This document shows positions 6,769 to 14,165 of a stretch of DNA of 46,012 nucleotides, piece by piece. The DNA lies in NCBI GenBank assembly GCA_002422455.1, contig DIVK01000103.1, positions 6,135 to 52,146 of the forward strand. Reading direction: 5' to 3'. The notes under the pieces were generated by a model. The model was not told the origin of the DNA, did no database searches, and was given only the letters and a program-made list of their open reading frames with translations. The position numbers and the translations under genes are program-made. This stretch comes from Rhodoferax sp. UBA6134. GTDB lineage: Bacteria; Pseudomonadota; Gammaproteobacteria; Burkholderiales; Burkholderiaceae_C. Position 1 is the first letter of the stretch. Each line of letters begins with the position of its first letter.

Positions 6769-8364
6769 TCAGGCCGCTTCGGCCACACTGGTGAAGGCGC
6801 CCTGGCGAATCTGCGCGTCCCCCCGGTGCCGGTGGACGACGGCGCCGCTGGCGATGCGGGCGCGGTAGTCGTTGAACCAGCCGAGTGCCGCCTTTTCGAT
6901 GAACTCGCCGACATACTGATCGACCGCTTCGATGCCGGCCGCGGTGAGCTCGTCTTTCGGGCAGGCGCCAATCTTGGCCACCAGCACCGCATGGCAGTCG
7001 TTGATGGCGCGCACGACCGAGGGCAATTGCTCGTCGTCGCCCGCGCCACCCTGGCAATACTGGTCCACCCGGCGGTGGCCGACGAACAAAGCCTCGGCGG
7101 CGGAGACCTGGAACACCTGAAATTCGGTGACATGGCCAAAATGCTCGTTGACCCGGCCGCCCCCTTTGGTCGCCACAGCCACCAGAACCTGCAGATCATC
7201 CCCGACCCCGACGGCACCGGCCGCAGCCAGTGCCTCCTGCTTGGCGGCATGCTGGGCCTGGCGCTCGAGCTCGACTTTGTCCTGGTAGGACTTGCGCTTG
7301 TCCAGGTCATAGACCACGTCCATCTGCTCCAACTTGTCCAGCGTGAACTCTTCGCTGCGGTCCTCGCCCAGCAGGCCCACGGCGTCGGCCCGGCACTGGC
7401 GGCAGTGGCGCATGAGGTTGGCGCCGCCCATGCAGGCGTCCTGCACCGCCTTGAGCTCCGACGCCGTCGGACCGCGCTGCCCGGTCAGGCCGAACACGGT
7501 GCCGTGCTCGGCTTCCGAGATCAGCGGCATGATGTTGTGCAAAAAGGCGCCGCGCTTCTTGACCTCGCGGTTCACCTCGATCAGGTGCTCGTCGTTGATG
7601 CCGGGGATCAGCACCGAGTTGATCTTGGTCAGCACGCCGCGCGCGGTCAGCATCTCCAGACCCTTCATCTGCTGCTCGTGCAAAATTTTTGCGGCCTCGT
7701 AGCCGGTGACGCGCTTGTGGTTCCAGAAGATCCAGGGGTAAATCTTCTCGCCCACAGCCGGGTCCACCATGTTGATGGTGATAGTGACGTGGTCGATGTT
7801 GTACTTGCATATCTCGTCCACCAGTTCCGGCAAGGCCAGGCCGTTGGTGGACATGCACAGCTTGATGTCGGGCGCCTGCTCCTGCAGCATGCGAAAGGTG
7901 TCGAAGGTTTTCGCCGGATTGGCCAGCGCATCGCCCGGCCCGGCAATGCCCAGCACCGTCATTTGCGGTATCTCGCTGGCCACCGCCACCACTTTTTTCA
8001 CCGCCTGCTCGGGCGTGAGCTTTTGTGAGACCACGCCGGGGCGCGATTCATTGCTGCAATCGTACTTACGGTTGCAGTAGTTGCACTGGATGTTGCAGGC
8101 CGGCGCCACCGCAACGTGCATGCGGGCGTAATGGTGATGGGCCTCCTCGGAGTAGCAGGGATGGTTTTTGACCTTGTCCCAGATTTCCTGCGGCATGTCG
8201 TCCGGGCCGGCTGACGTTCCACAACTGGCTTTGCCTTCGCCGCCCTGCGTACCGCAACCGCCACCGGTTTCTGGCAGCTCCAGTGTGGCGCCTAGTGATT
8301 TGATCTGGCCGATGCTGACGTAGGTCGTCGCGGGCATGGAACCGGTGTTTGCGCTTGCTTGCAT
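6769..8364 (-). CDS. nifB: Nitrogenase cofactor biosynthesis protein NifB
   Basis: 531 aa. A radical SAM enzyme that joins two [4Fe-4S] clusters and inserts the central carbide to give NifB-co, the precursor of the FeMo cofactor. The SAM-cluster motif CNIQCNYC places Cys90, Cys94 and Cys97; further conserved Cys sit at HPC70 and in the N-terminal segment. The C-terminal domain (from about residue 390) is of NifX/NifY type, VAVATKGGGRVNEHFGH, as in the long form of NifB. The ATG at 8364 is chosen because AAAAGGG lies 5 nt ahead and because the upstream GTG at 8397 coincides with the predicted transcription start of the sigma-54 promoter. First gene of the operon that reads to the left edge. 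Confidence 0.97.
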   Translation of the reverse strand: MQASANTGSMPATTYVSIGQIKSLGATLELPETGGGCGTQGGEGKASCGTSAGPDDMPQEIWDKVKNHPCYSEEAHHHYARMHVAVAPACNIQCNYCNRKYDCSNESRPGVVSQKLTPEQAVKKVVAVASEIPQMTVLGIAGPGDALANPAKTFDTFRMLQEQAPDIKLCMSTNGLALPELVDEICKYNIDHVTITINMVDPAVGEKIYPWIFWNHKRVTGYEAAKILHEQQMKGLEMLTARGVLTKINSVLIPGINDEHLIEVNREVKKRGAFLHNIMPLISEAEHGTVFGLTGQRGPTASELKAVQDACMGGANLMRHCRQCRADAVGLLGEDRSEEFTLDKLEQMDVVYDLDKRKSYQDKVELERQAQHAAKQEALAAAGAVGVGDDLQVLVAVATKGGGRVNEHFGHVTEFQVFQVSAAEALFVGHRRVDQYCQGGAGDDEQLPSVVRAINDCHAVLVAKIGACPKDELTAAGIEAVDQYVGEFIEKAALGWFNDYRARIASGAVVHRHRGDAQIRQGAFTSVAEAA

Positions 8365-8408
8365 GGAAACCCTTTTCGCGACCGACCATGGCCGCACAAG
8401 AGTTCCAT

Positions 8409-8424
8409 AGCTAAATCCATGCCA
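8409..8424 (-). promoter_or_regulatory. Sigma-54 promoter of nifB operon
   Basis: Read on the minus strand the element is TGGCATGGATTTAGCT: GG and GC are exactly 10 nt apart and only two positions differ from the TGGCAC-N5-TTGCW consensus. The transcription start would lie near 8398, giving a leader of about 34 nt before the nifB ATG. Confidence 0.88.
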
Positions 8425-8453
8425 CCCGAAAACCGCTGTTTTCGCCCTGGCTT

Positions 8454-8469
8454 TGTAGGATGTGGCACA
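8454..8469. promoter_or_regulatory. NifA upstream activator site, proximal, for nifB
   Basis: TGTAGGATGTGGCACA fits TGT-N10-ACA exactly. It is about 55-70 nt upstream of the predicted start, closer than usual; the distal site may be the main one. Confidence 0.6.
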
Positions 8470-8496
8470 TAGGCGTTGCCGGTATGCCGTGCTATT

Positions 8497-8706
8497 TCAC
8501 GGTCTGCTGTCAGTGATGCGACAAAGATGACACAGGCCCTTCACACGTCGCAGCTGGCTGGGAAAAACAACTGCATTTGGACTTCCATAAACCTGCCGTT
8601 CGTGGTGGTCATGGATGTTTTCCAGCAACTGATCCGGGGTCAGGGCCAGATCAGCATTTTTGAAACCGGCTGATTCCAGCGCGGCCTGGGTCCATGCGGT
8701 AGTTCA
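8497..8706 (-). pseudogene. Possible 3' remnant of an unidentified gene
   Basis: A frame without a start codon reads on the minus strand as TAWTQAALESAGFKNADLAL followed by TPDQLLENIHDHHERQVYGS and about 20 more residues before a TGA at 8497-8499. It looks like genuine protein sequence (balanced composition, amphipathic helices) but has no start codon and overlaps the distal NifA site. It begins where the DUF4391-like frame loses homology, so it is probably the tail of another gene joined by deletion. I do not recognise the family. Confidence 0.35.
8508..8523. promoter_or_regulatory. NifA upstream activator site, distal, for nifB
   Basis: TGTCAGTGATGCGACA fits TGT-N10-ACA exactly and lies about 110-125 nt upstream of the predicted start, the usual distance for NifA binding. 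Confidence 0.8.
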
Positions 8707-9080
8707 GGCCCTCGCGTTGCCGCATCACTGGGGCGTTTGTAGGCTGCAACGGGTTGGTTGTGGCCGTCATACCGCAGGACAAACAGAATGGGAAAAGGGA
8801 TGGCCTTGTCGATGCAGCGCAGCACCGAATGATTGACATCCGGCAGCTTCAAGGCAGTTTTAAACACTTCAATTTCCGGCACGTCCGGTTTGACGGGCAG
8901 ATTGATGGTCTCCGGGGCCAGTTTGTAGGCCCATGTGATGCTCGCGACCTGATCGACAAACAACGCACGCAAGGCGGCGGTGGGCTTGGCGTGCGCGTAA
9001 ATTTTGGCTTTGGCCACGGGCCGGGCCACTGCGGCCTTCGATGGCCAGGCGAACAACGCGTGTGACGCGAGAGTTACCAA
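8640..9080 (-). pseudogene. C-terminally truncated DUF4391-like protein
   Basis: About 120 residues resemble the first half of DUF4391 proteins: ALFAWPSKAAVARPVAKAK, then IYAHAKPTAALRALFVDQV, WAYKLAPETINLP, CIDKAIPFPILFVLRYDG and AAYKRPSDA. The family is usually over 200 residues and is found beside large helicases and DNA methyltransferases in defence-like loci (from memory). After AAYKRPSDA the frame turns into non-homologous Pro/Arg-rich sequence and ends at 8640, so the second half is missing. The only start in frame is a TTG at 9080 that overlaps the vapC stop and has no separate promoter. Best read as a relic. Confidence 0.65.
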
Positions 9081-9487
9081 ACTTCCAGCCTCAATCGTTG
9101 ATTCACGCCAGTTGGCAATTGCGCAAACGCCTGGTCACGGCTGACCAGTGTTACATCCAGCGCTACGGCGTGGGCGGCAATCATCATGTCAAAGTCGCTG
9201 AGGTTGATGCCTTGGGCTTCCAGCGTGGCGCAAAACTCGCCGTAACAGGTGGCTACGTCCTCATCCCAGGGCAACACGTCCATACGAAGCAGCACTTGGA
9301 CCAAGGCATTTCGCAAGCGAACGGGTTGCCCTTTGCGGTGTAAGCCGTATTCCAGCTCTGCAAGGGTCACGCTAGACATCACAGCCTGCCCGACGGGCAC
9401 CTTCGTTAGGTGCGTCAGCAATTCGGCATCGCGCCCCTGCATGATGTGGCTGACCACGTTGGTGTCGAGCATGTAGCGCTGGCTCAT
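9074..9487 (-). CDS. vapC: VapC-type PIN-domain toxin
   Basis: 137 aa. PIN nuclease with the expected acidic residues: Asp8 in MLDTN, Glu44 in TLAELEYG, Asp100 in DFDMMIAAHA and Asp118 in VSRDQAF. VapC toxins cleave tRNA or rRNA. The ATG overlaps the antitoxin TGA (ATGA), the classical coupled arrangement. The reading frame is intact. The pair lies between remnants of a helicase gene and of a DUF4391 gene, so it seems to have been inserted into that older locus. Confidence 0.92.
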   Translation of the reverse strand: MSQRYMLDTNVVSHIMQGRDAELLTHLTKVPVGQAVMSSVTLAELEYGLHRKGQPVRLRNALVQVLLRMDVLPWDEDVATCYGEFCATLEAQGINLSDFDMMIAAHAVALDVTLVSRDQAFAQLPTGVNQRLRLEVW

Positions 9488-9735
9488 TCTTGGAAGCCTT
9501 CAAAGGGGTCGCGCCGTGTGCTGGTTTGATGGCGCTCAATAAGCAAGTCTTCGTCCTTGTTGAGTGCCACCACGTCTAGCAGGCCTTGCCAGTCCGTCGG
9601 TTTACGCGACAGCACCACATCGCCCGTGATGGGGTCGTGGCGGATGAAGACTTCGGCGACATCAAAGCGGAACTCCAGCGGCAGGCGCACCGCCTGACTG
9701 CGGCCAGTGGCGAATATTTTTGCGGTTTGGTGCAT
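9484..9735 (-). CDS. vapB: VapB-type antitoxin (SpoVT/AbrB fold)
   Basis: 83 aa, ATG at 9735 with GAGG in front. The N-terminal swapped-hairpin DNA-binding segment is typical: KIFATGRSQAVRLPLEFRF (residues 6-24). The C-terminal part (RHQTSTRRDPFEGFQ) would wrap the toxin active site. It is expected to neutralise VapC and repress its own promoter at 9768-9796. Confidence 0.92.
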   Translation of the reverse strand: MHQTAKIFATGRSQAVRLPLEFRFDVAEVFIRHDPITGDVVLSRKPTDWQGLLDVVALNKDEDLLIERHQTSTRRDPFEGFQE

Positions 9736-9750
9736 TTTGAGCCTCTTTTA

Positions 9751-9796
9751 ATTGATTGATATATCTCATGATATGCATCAATGACATGACTGTCAA
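9751..9796 (-). promoter_or_regulatory. vapBC promoter and operator
   Basis: On the minus strand TTGACA (9791-9796) and TATCAT (9768-9773) are separated by exactly 17 nt, a strong sigma-70 promoter. The start region is covered by an AT-rich inverted repeat with arms ATTGAT (9751-9756) and ATCAAT (9777-9782), the likely VapBC operator. Confidence 0.75.
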
Positions 9797-9806
9797 CCCA
9801 CGTTTT

Positions 9807-10046
9807 TTACACGGATTGAATAACCAAAAAGCCGACCCGTTCGAAGTCTTCCATCCCGGTCAAGTTCTGGGTCAAGGCACTAGTTTTACCCGGCGAAAAC
9901 AGGCTGTCCACTTCCTGCTCTTGCTGGCGCTCAATCATGGAGTGAATGGCCTGATCCAGCAATGTGGAGTACACCTTCATGCTCCGGCCATCGTCGGTGG
10001 CTTTGTTGAAGGGCTCAAACACCGCGGGCGAGATCTGGCAATGAAA
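9807..10046 (-). pseudogene. C-terminal fragment of a helicase-like protein
   Basis: About 79 codons directly after the MNT gene stop, without a start codon or ribosome site: SPAVFEPFNKATDDGRSMK, then VYSTLLDQAIHSMIERQQEQ and a natural-looking end FLVIQSV. From memory the motif FEPFNKATDDGRSMK...LL..AI.SMI is the C-terminus of large helicase-related proteins encoded upstream of DUF4391 genes. A TAG lies in frame just upstream, where the rest of the gene has been lost. With the DUF4391 remnant it marks an old helicase locus, now split by vapBC and cut off by the HEPN-MNT pair. Confidence 0.6.
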
Positions 10047-10364
10047 CTAAAAAACCCGGTCTTTCCGCTCGTAGAACACGACCCCGACCCGCTGAATATG
10101 GGCTTCCAGTTCGGGGTGTTTGAGTTCTGCAAACACTGACAGATCAATGGTGTAAGGCAGCAATAGATCGTCCAGGGTTTCGGCAATGGTGGCGCACAGG
10201 TAGGGCGTGAGGCTTGGACCGTACAAGGTCAGGTCAATGTCTGAGCCCGGTTTGTAATTTCCTTTGGCACGCGAGCCGTACAACACCGCCCGGTCCACCA
10301 CAGGATACTGCGCGAGCACTGCGCAGATTTGCGCAATCGTGCGCTCCGGTAGCCCGTATTTCAT
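10047..10364 (-). CDS. MNT-type nucleotidyltransferase antitoxin
   Basis: 105 aa. Minimal nucleotidyltransferase with the signature GSRAKGNYKPGSDIDL (residues 30-45; Asp42 and Asp44 bind metal). In HEPN-MNT systems this protein neutralises the HEPN RNase, in studied cases by adding AMP to it. The ATG at 10364 overlaps the HEPN gene TGA (ATGA). Frame intact. Confidence 0.9.
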   Translation of the reverse strand: MKYGLPERTIAQICAVLAQYPVVDRAVLYGSRAKGNYKPGSDIDLTLYGPSLTPYLCATIAETLDDLLLPYTIDLSVFAELKHPELEAHIQRVGVVFYERKDRVF

Positions 10365-10789
10365 GCGTCGGGATCGACTTGTGCGCTGAGGGCCGCAAAG
10401 GTGTTCGCCATGGCGGTAAAGGCGGGGTAAAAACGGCTAAGAATGTTGCCCGCAATGTCCGACGCGATGGCCGTGTTGTAGGTGTGAGATGTCAGGTTGC
10501 GCGCCTTGATCATGTCCATCCACGCTTCTCCGTCCTGAATGAGGGCATCTTTGAAGGCCTGGCGGGTGGCATTTCTGGAGCCGATCAGGCCCACAAAGCC
10601 TTGCGCATCCAGATAGTCCTTCAGCACGGTCCAGGCCAATTCATGGGTAAATTCGAAACCCTGAATCAGCCCCTGCTGTTCCAGCTTGGTGAGCGGGCGT
10701 TGCTGGGCGAGTTCCACCGCCTCGGTGAGTGTTTGTAACGCTTTAAGATAATTGTTGAAACGCTGCTTCCAGCGGATGTCTTCGGTCAT
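10361..10789 (-). CDS. HEPN-domain toxin (nucleotidyltransferase substrate-binding type)
   Basis: 142 aa, ATG at 10789 with GAGGTG in front. All-helical HI0074-like protein. The HEPN active-site motif R-x4-H is present as Arg97-Asn98-Leu-Thr-Ser-His102, so it should be an active RNase. It is paired with the MNT gene, the order toxin then antitoxin being usual for this family. The pair is directly downstream of nifA on the same strand with a 41-nt gap, and could receive read-through from nifA transcription. Confidence 0.88.
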   Translation of the reverse strand: MTEDIRWKQRFNNYLKALQTLTEAVELAQQRPLTKLEQQGLIQGFEFTHELAWTVLKDYLDAQGFVGLIGSRNATRQAFKDALIQDGEAWMDMIKARNLTSHTYNTAIASDIAGNILSRFYPAFTAMANTFAALSAQVDPDA

Positions 10790-10830
10790 GCGTTCACCTC
10801 TTTCGGGTGAGTTTACACGTCCACGCAGCT

Positions 10831-12537
10831 TCAGAATTTTCTGACTTCAATCCCATTCTTTTGCAGCGCGTAGCCCATCTGGCGCGGCGATATCTTTAGC
10901 AATCGCGCCGCCTTGGCTTGAACCCAGCCGCAGCGCTCCATGGCCCAGATCAGGCGCTCGCGTTCACCGTCGGGCTTGCCGTCGTCGGGCAGTAGGGTCT
11001 CGTCATGGGCGACCGTAGCGGCGTCATCGGCGACGGCAACCGAGGCTGGCGCGGAATTGGCCGGCAGCGGCGATGTTGCATCGTGATGGGGGTGCGCTGG
11101 CGCCATCGGCACCTCCGTGATGGGAATGTCGGCCAGCCGGGCGGGCCGCACGGCATCTTCCCGATCAATGTGATGGAGCACCTGCGTCAGGCAACGGTTG
11201 CCCTGGCACGGAAAGGCCAGGTCGGTGATGACGTCGCCATGCGTCATCGTGGCGGTGCGCTCCACGCAGTTCTCCAGTTCCCGCACGTTGCCGGGCCAGT
11301 AGCAATTGCTCATCACGCGCATGGCGGCGGCGCTGAAGTATGTGGCGCGCGCGTTCTCCTTGTTGAAGCGGTCCAGAAAATGCCGCGCCATGGCCGGGAT
11401 GTCCTCGCGCCGTTCACGCAGCGGCGGCAACTGGATGCTGACCACGTTGATGCGGTAGTAGAGATCGGCGCGGAACTCGCCGGCCTGCACCATGCGTTCG
11501 AGATTGCGGTTGGTGGCAAGAATGAGCCGCACATCCACTTTCACCACCGCGGTGCCGCCGACGCGCTCGAACTCGCGCTCTTGCAGCACGCGCAGCAGCT
11601 TGGCCTGGAACGAAGCCGAGATGTCGCCGATTTCATCGAGGAACAGCGTGCCGCCGTGCGACAGCTCGAAGCGGCCCTTGCGTTGGCCCTGCGCACCGGT
11701 GAAAGCACCTTTTTCGTGGCCGAACAACTCGCTCTCCAGCAGCGACTCGGTGAGCGCCGCGCAGTTGACCCGCACAAAGGCTTCGCGCTTGCGCGGCGAC
11801 AGATTGTGGATGGCGCGGGCAATCACTTCCTTGCCGGTGCCGCTTTCGCCGCGCAGCAGCACCGTGGTGCGGGCCGACGCGACCTGGTGGACTTGTTCGA
11901 AAACTTCCTGCATGGGCGCGGAGACGCCCACCACCTGCTCGATCTGGTGGCGGGGCTTGAGCATCTTGTCCATGCGGCGCGCCTCGTCCTGCAGGCTGGT
12001 GTGCGCGGCGCTGACGCTGCGGTGCAGCAGCAGCGCCTGCCCCATGAGCGTGGCCACCATCTTGAGCAACTGCAAGTCATCCGAGAAGCCGCGGCGCTCG
12101 CCGGGGTTGAGACAGTCGACGGCCAGCACACCGACGGTACGGCGGTCGGCGCGGATGGGCGTGACGAGCATGGCAACGGGAACGCCCGGAGACTGGTCGG
12201 CGCCCCCGGTGCGATTGAGGAACAGCGGCTCGGCGCGCACGTCGGGCACGATGACCTGAATGCCGTTGGCGTAGACGCGGCCCACGATGCCTTCGCCGGT
12301 TTGAAATTGCAACCGTTGTTGCTCCTCGCTGGTGAGGCCGACGGCGCACAGACCGCGCAGCCGGCCCTCGGGCTCGCCAAGCACCACGAAAGCGCGCCGC
12401 CAGTCAAAGGCATGCAGCAGATAGTTCAAGGCCTCGCGAAAGGTCTTGGCGACGTCCAGCGAAGTGGCCAGCGTCTTGCTGACTTCGTAAATCGCATTGA
12501 GCTCGCGCCGCGCTTCAATCGCTTGTTTGTTCACCAT
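10831..12537 (-). CDS. nifA: NifA, sigma-54-dependent nif activator, oxygen-sensitive type
   Basis: 568 aa from the ATG at 12537 (MVNKQAIEAR); an extension to 12657 is not supported by homology. Domains: GAF about 15-170; AAA+ about 200-440 with Walker A GESGTGKE (230-237), the sigma-54 contact loop GAFTGA (277-282) and Walker B LFLDEIGD; Fis-type helix-turn-helix at the end (ERERLIWAMERCGWVQAKAA, then RLLKISPRQMGYAL). At the AAA+/linker junction Cys412-x11-Cys424-x19-Cys444-x4-Cys449 matches exactly the motif of NifA proteins that sense oxygen and metal themselves, as in rhizobia, Azospirillum and Herbaspirillum; nifL is not seen. It should activate the three sigma-54 promoters found here. 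No sigma-54 promoter was found for nifA itself. Confidence 0.97.
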   Translation of the reverse strand: MVNKQAIEARRELNAIYEVSKTLATSLDVAKTFREALNYLLHAFDWRRAFVVLGEPEGRLRGLCAVGLTSEEQQRLQFQTGEGIVGRVYANGIQVIVPDVRAEPLFLNRTGGADQSPGVPVAMLVTPIRADRRTVGVLAVDCLNPGERRGFSDDLQLLKMVATLMGQALLLHRSVSAAHTSLQDEARRMDKMLKPRHQIEQVVGVSAPMQEVFEQVHQVASARTTVLLRGESGTGKEVIARAIHNLSPRKREAFVRVNCAALTESLLESELFGHEKGAFTGAQGQRKGRFELSHGGTLFLDEIGDISASFQAKLLRVLQEREFERVGGTAVVKVDVRLILATNRNLERMVQAGEFRADLYYRINVVSIQLPPLRERREDIPAMARHFLDRFNKENARATYFSAAAMRVMSNCYWPGNVRELENCVERTATMTHGDVITDLAFPCQGNRCLTQVLHHIDREDAVRPARLADIPITEVPMAPAHPHHDATSPLPANSAPASVAVADDAATVAHDETLLPDDGKPDGERERLIWAMERCGWVQAKAARLLKISPRQMGYALQKNGIEVRKF

Positions 12538-12599
12538 GTGGCGCCCCGGTTGTATGCAACATCGGGCCTGCCGCATTCCAATTGCCAGGTACCCGGACA

Positions 12600-12615
12600 A
12601 CTGGTACGCACCAGT
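12600..12615. promoter_or_regulatory. Inverted repeat upstream of nifA
   Basis: ACTGGT-ACGC-ACCAGT, a perfect 6-nt inverted repeat 63 nt ahead of the nifA start, next to a second GGTACC/GGTACG half. It may be an operator for nifA or an RNA hairpin; no known regulator could be matched. Confidence 0.35.
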
Positions 12616-12713
12616 AACGGGACACGGAAAATGCAACGGCCTCTGGCCGCAGTTCACGCAAGAAGCGTACCAAATTCGTCAATGGGGTGCCGGTTGAAAA
12701 ATCTGCCACGTGG

Positions 12714-12730
12714 TTGTTTGCGACAAACAA
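12714..12730. promoter_or_regulatory. NifA-site-like palindrome for the isc-type operon
   Basis: TTGTTTG-CGA-CAAACAA is a perfect palindrome about 115-130 nt upstream of the predicted start at about 12844, where a NifA site is expected. It contains TGT and ACA, but 9 instead of 10 nt apart; no exact TGT-N10-ACA exists in 12538-12817. It lies midway between divergent nifA and iscS. Confidence 0.5.
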
Positions 12731-12817
12731 GACAAGATTGCCCGTTCATGGGTTGCGGGCCGCGCACAAAAGCAACAAAGAAAGCGCAGCAAGACCGGAT
12801 TCAGGCAACAAAACGCA

Positions 12818-12833
12818 TGGCACCGAAATTGCA
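12818..12833 (+). promoter_or_regulatory. Sigma-54 promoter of the isc-type operon
   Basis: TGGCACCGAAATTGCA matches the TGGCAC-N5-TTGCW consensus fully, with GG-N10-GC. Predicted start near 12844, 29 nt before the iscS ATG. Confidence 0.92.
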
Positions 12834-12872
12834 AGATGGGAACTGCCTTACCTCTTTTCTCAGGAGCCTGCC

Positions 12873-14117
12873 ATGACGGAGCCCAGTCGCGACAAAGCCA
12901 ACTTCCGCACTGCCCAGCCTGTGTACCTCGACTATGCGGCCACCACCCCGGTGGACCGGCGCGTGGCCAGCAAAATGATTCCCTACCTGACGGAGCTTTA
13001 CGGCAACCCCGCGAGCCGCTCCCATGCCTACGGCTGGGCCGCCGACGAGGCGGTGGAGCTGGCCCGCGAACAGGTCTGCGCCCTGATCAACGCCGACCCG
13101 CGCGAGATCGCCTGGACCTCGGGCGCCACCGAGTCGAACAACCTCGCCATCAAAGGCGCCGCCCATTTCTACCGCGGCAAAGGCAAGCATCTGGTGACGG
13201 TGGCGACCGAGCACAAGGCGGTGCTCGACAGCATGCGCGAGCTTGAGCGCGAGGGCTTTGAAGTGACCGTGTTGCCGGTGCTGCCCAGCGGGCTGCTGGA
13301 CCTGGCCGTGTTCGAAGCGGCCTTGCGGCCCGACACCGTGCTGGCCTCCGTGATGTTCGTCAACAATGAAACCGGCGTCATTCAGGACGTGGCCGCGATG
13401 GGTGCGATTTGCCGTGCCAAAGGCGTGCTGTTCCACGTGGACGCGGCGCAGGCGGCGGGCAAGGTGGCGATCGACCTGGATCAACTCCCGATCGACCTGA
13501 TGTCGCTGTCGGCGCACAAAATCTACGGCCCCAAGGGTGTGGGTGCGCTGTATGTGCGGCGCAAGCCCCGCGTGCGCCTTGAAGCCCAGATGCACGGCGG
13601 CGGCCATGAGCGCGGCATGCGCTCGGGCACGCTGCCCACACACCAGATCGTCGGCATGGGCGAAGCCTTCTGGCTGGCGCGCGAAAACATGGCGGCTGAC
13701 AACGCGCGCATCCGCGCCCTGCGCGAGCGGCTCTGGGCCGGCTTTCGGAAAATGGATGCGGTGGTGCTCAACGGCGACGAGCAGCAGCGGGCGGTGCAGT
13801 ACCTGAACGTGAGCTTCAACTACGTCGAGGGCGAGTCGCTGCTGATGGGCATCAAAGGTGTGGCGGTGTCCTCGGGCTCGGCCTGCACCTCGGCCTCGCT
13901 GGAGCCCAGCTATGTGCTGCGCGCCATGGGCCGCAGCGACGAGCTGGCGCACAGCTCGGTACGTTTTTCCCTGGGCCGCTTCACCACGGTCGAAGACATC
14001 GACTTCACGATCGCACAGGTCACTCAGGTGGTGGGCAGGCTGCGCGCCATGAGCCCGCTGTGGGACATGGTGCAGGCCGGGGTCGATCTCAACGCCATCC
14101 AGTGGTCGGAACACTGA
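12873..14117 (+). CDS. iscS: IscS-type cysteine desulfurase in nif region
   Basis: 414 aa from the ATG at 12873 behind CAGGAG; the promoter at 12818 excludes the longer ORF. The sequence is IscS rather than NifS in type: VYLDYAATTPVDRRVASKMI, GNPASRSHAYGW, ATEHKAVLDSM with the stacking His, SAHKIYGPKGVGAL with the PLP lysine, and the long mobile loop SSGSACTSASLEPSYVLRAMG with the persulfide cysteine. It ends SPLWDM...DLNAIQWSEH as IscS does. It supplies sulfur to the IscU encoded next to it, here under nif control. No iscR lies upstream. Confidence 0.95.
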   Translation: MTEPSRDKANFRTAQPVYLDYAATTPVDRRVASKMIPYLTELYGNPASRSHAYGWAADEAVELAREQVCALINADPREIAWTSGATESNNLAIKGAAHFYRGKGKHLVTVATEHKAVLDSMRELEREGFEVTVLPVLPSGLLDLAVFEAALRPDTVLASVMFVNNETGVIQDVAAMGAICRAKGVLFHVDAAQAAGKVAIDLDQLPIDLMSLSAHKIYGPKGVGALYVRRKPRVRLEAQMHGGGHERGMRSGTLPTHQIVGMGEAFWLARENMAADNARIRALRERLWAGFRKMDAVVLNGDEQQRAVQYLNVSFNYVEGESLLMGIKGVAVSSGSACTSASLEPSYVLRAMGRSDELAHSSVRFSLGRFTTVEDIDFTIAQVTQVVGRLRAMSPLWDMVQAGVDLNAIQWSEH

Positions 14118-14165
14118 GTCCGGGCTGAGTCTGCCCGTCCATCAATCCAGTTACGGAGAATTCAC

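Noticed and set aside
8365..8397. Earlier GTG start for nifB at 8397
   Set aside because: It coincides with the predicted transcription start and has no ribosome site, whereas the ATG at 8364 has AAAAGGG at the right distance.
8462..8480. Second sigma-54-like element on the plus strand, TGGCAC then TTGC
   Set aside because: Spacing is two nt too long (7 instead of 5 between the blocks) and no gene follows on that strand.
12714..12730. FNR/FixK-type binding site
   Set aside because: The palindrome TTGTTTG-CGA-CAAACAA lacks the TTGAT/ATCAA or TTGAC/GTCAA half-sites and the 4-nt spacer.
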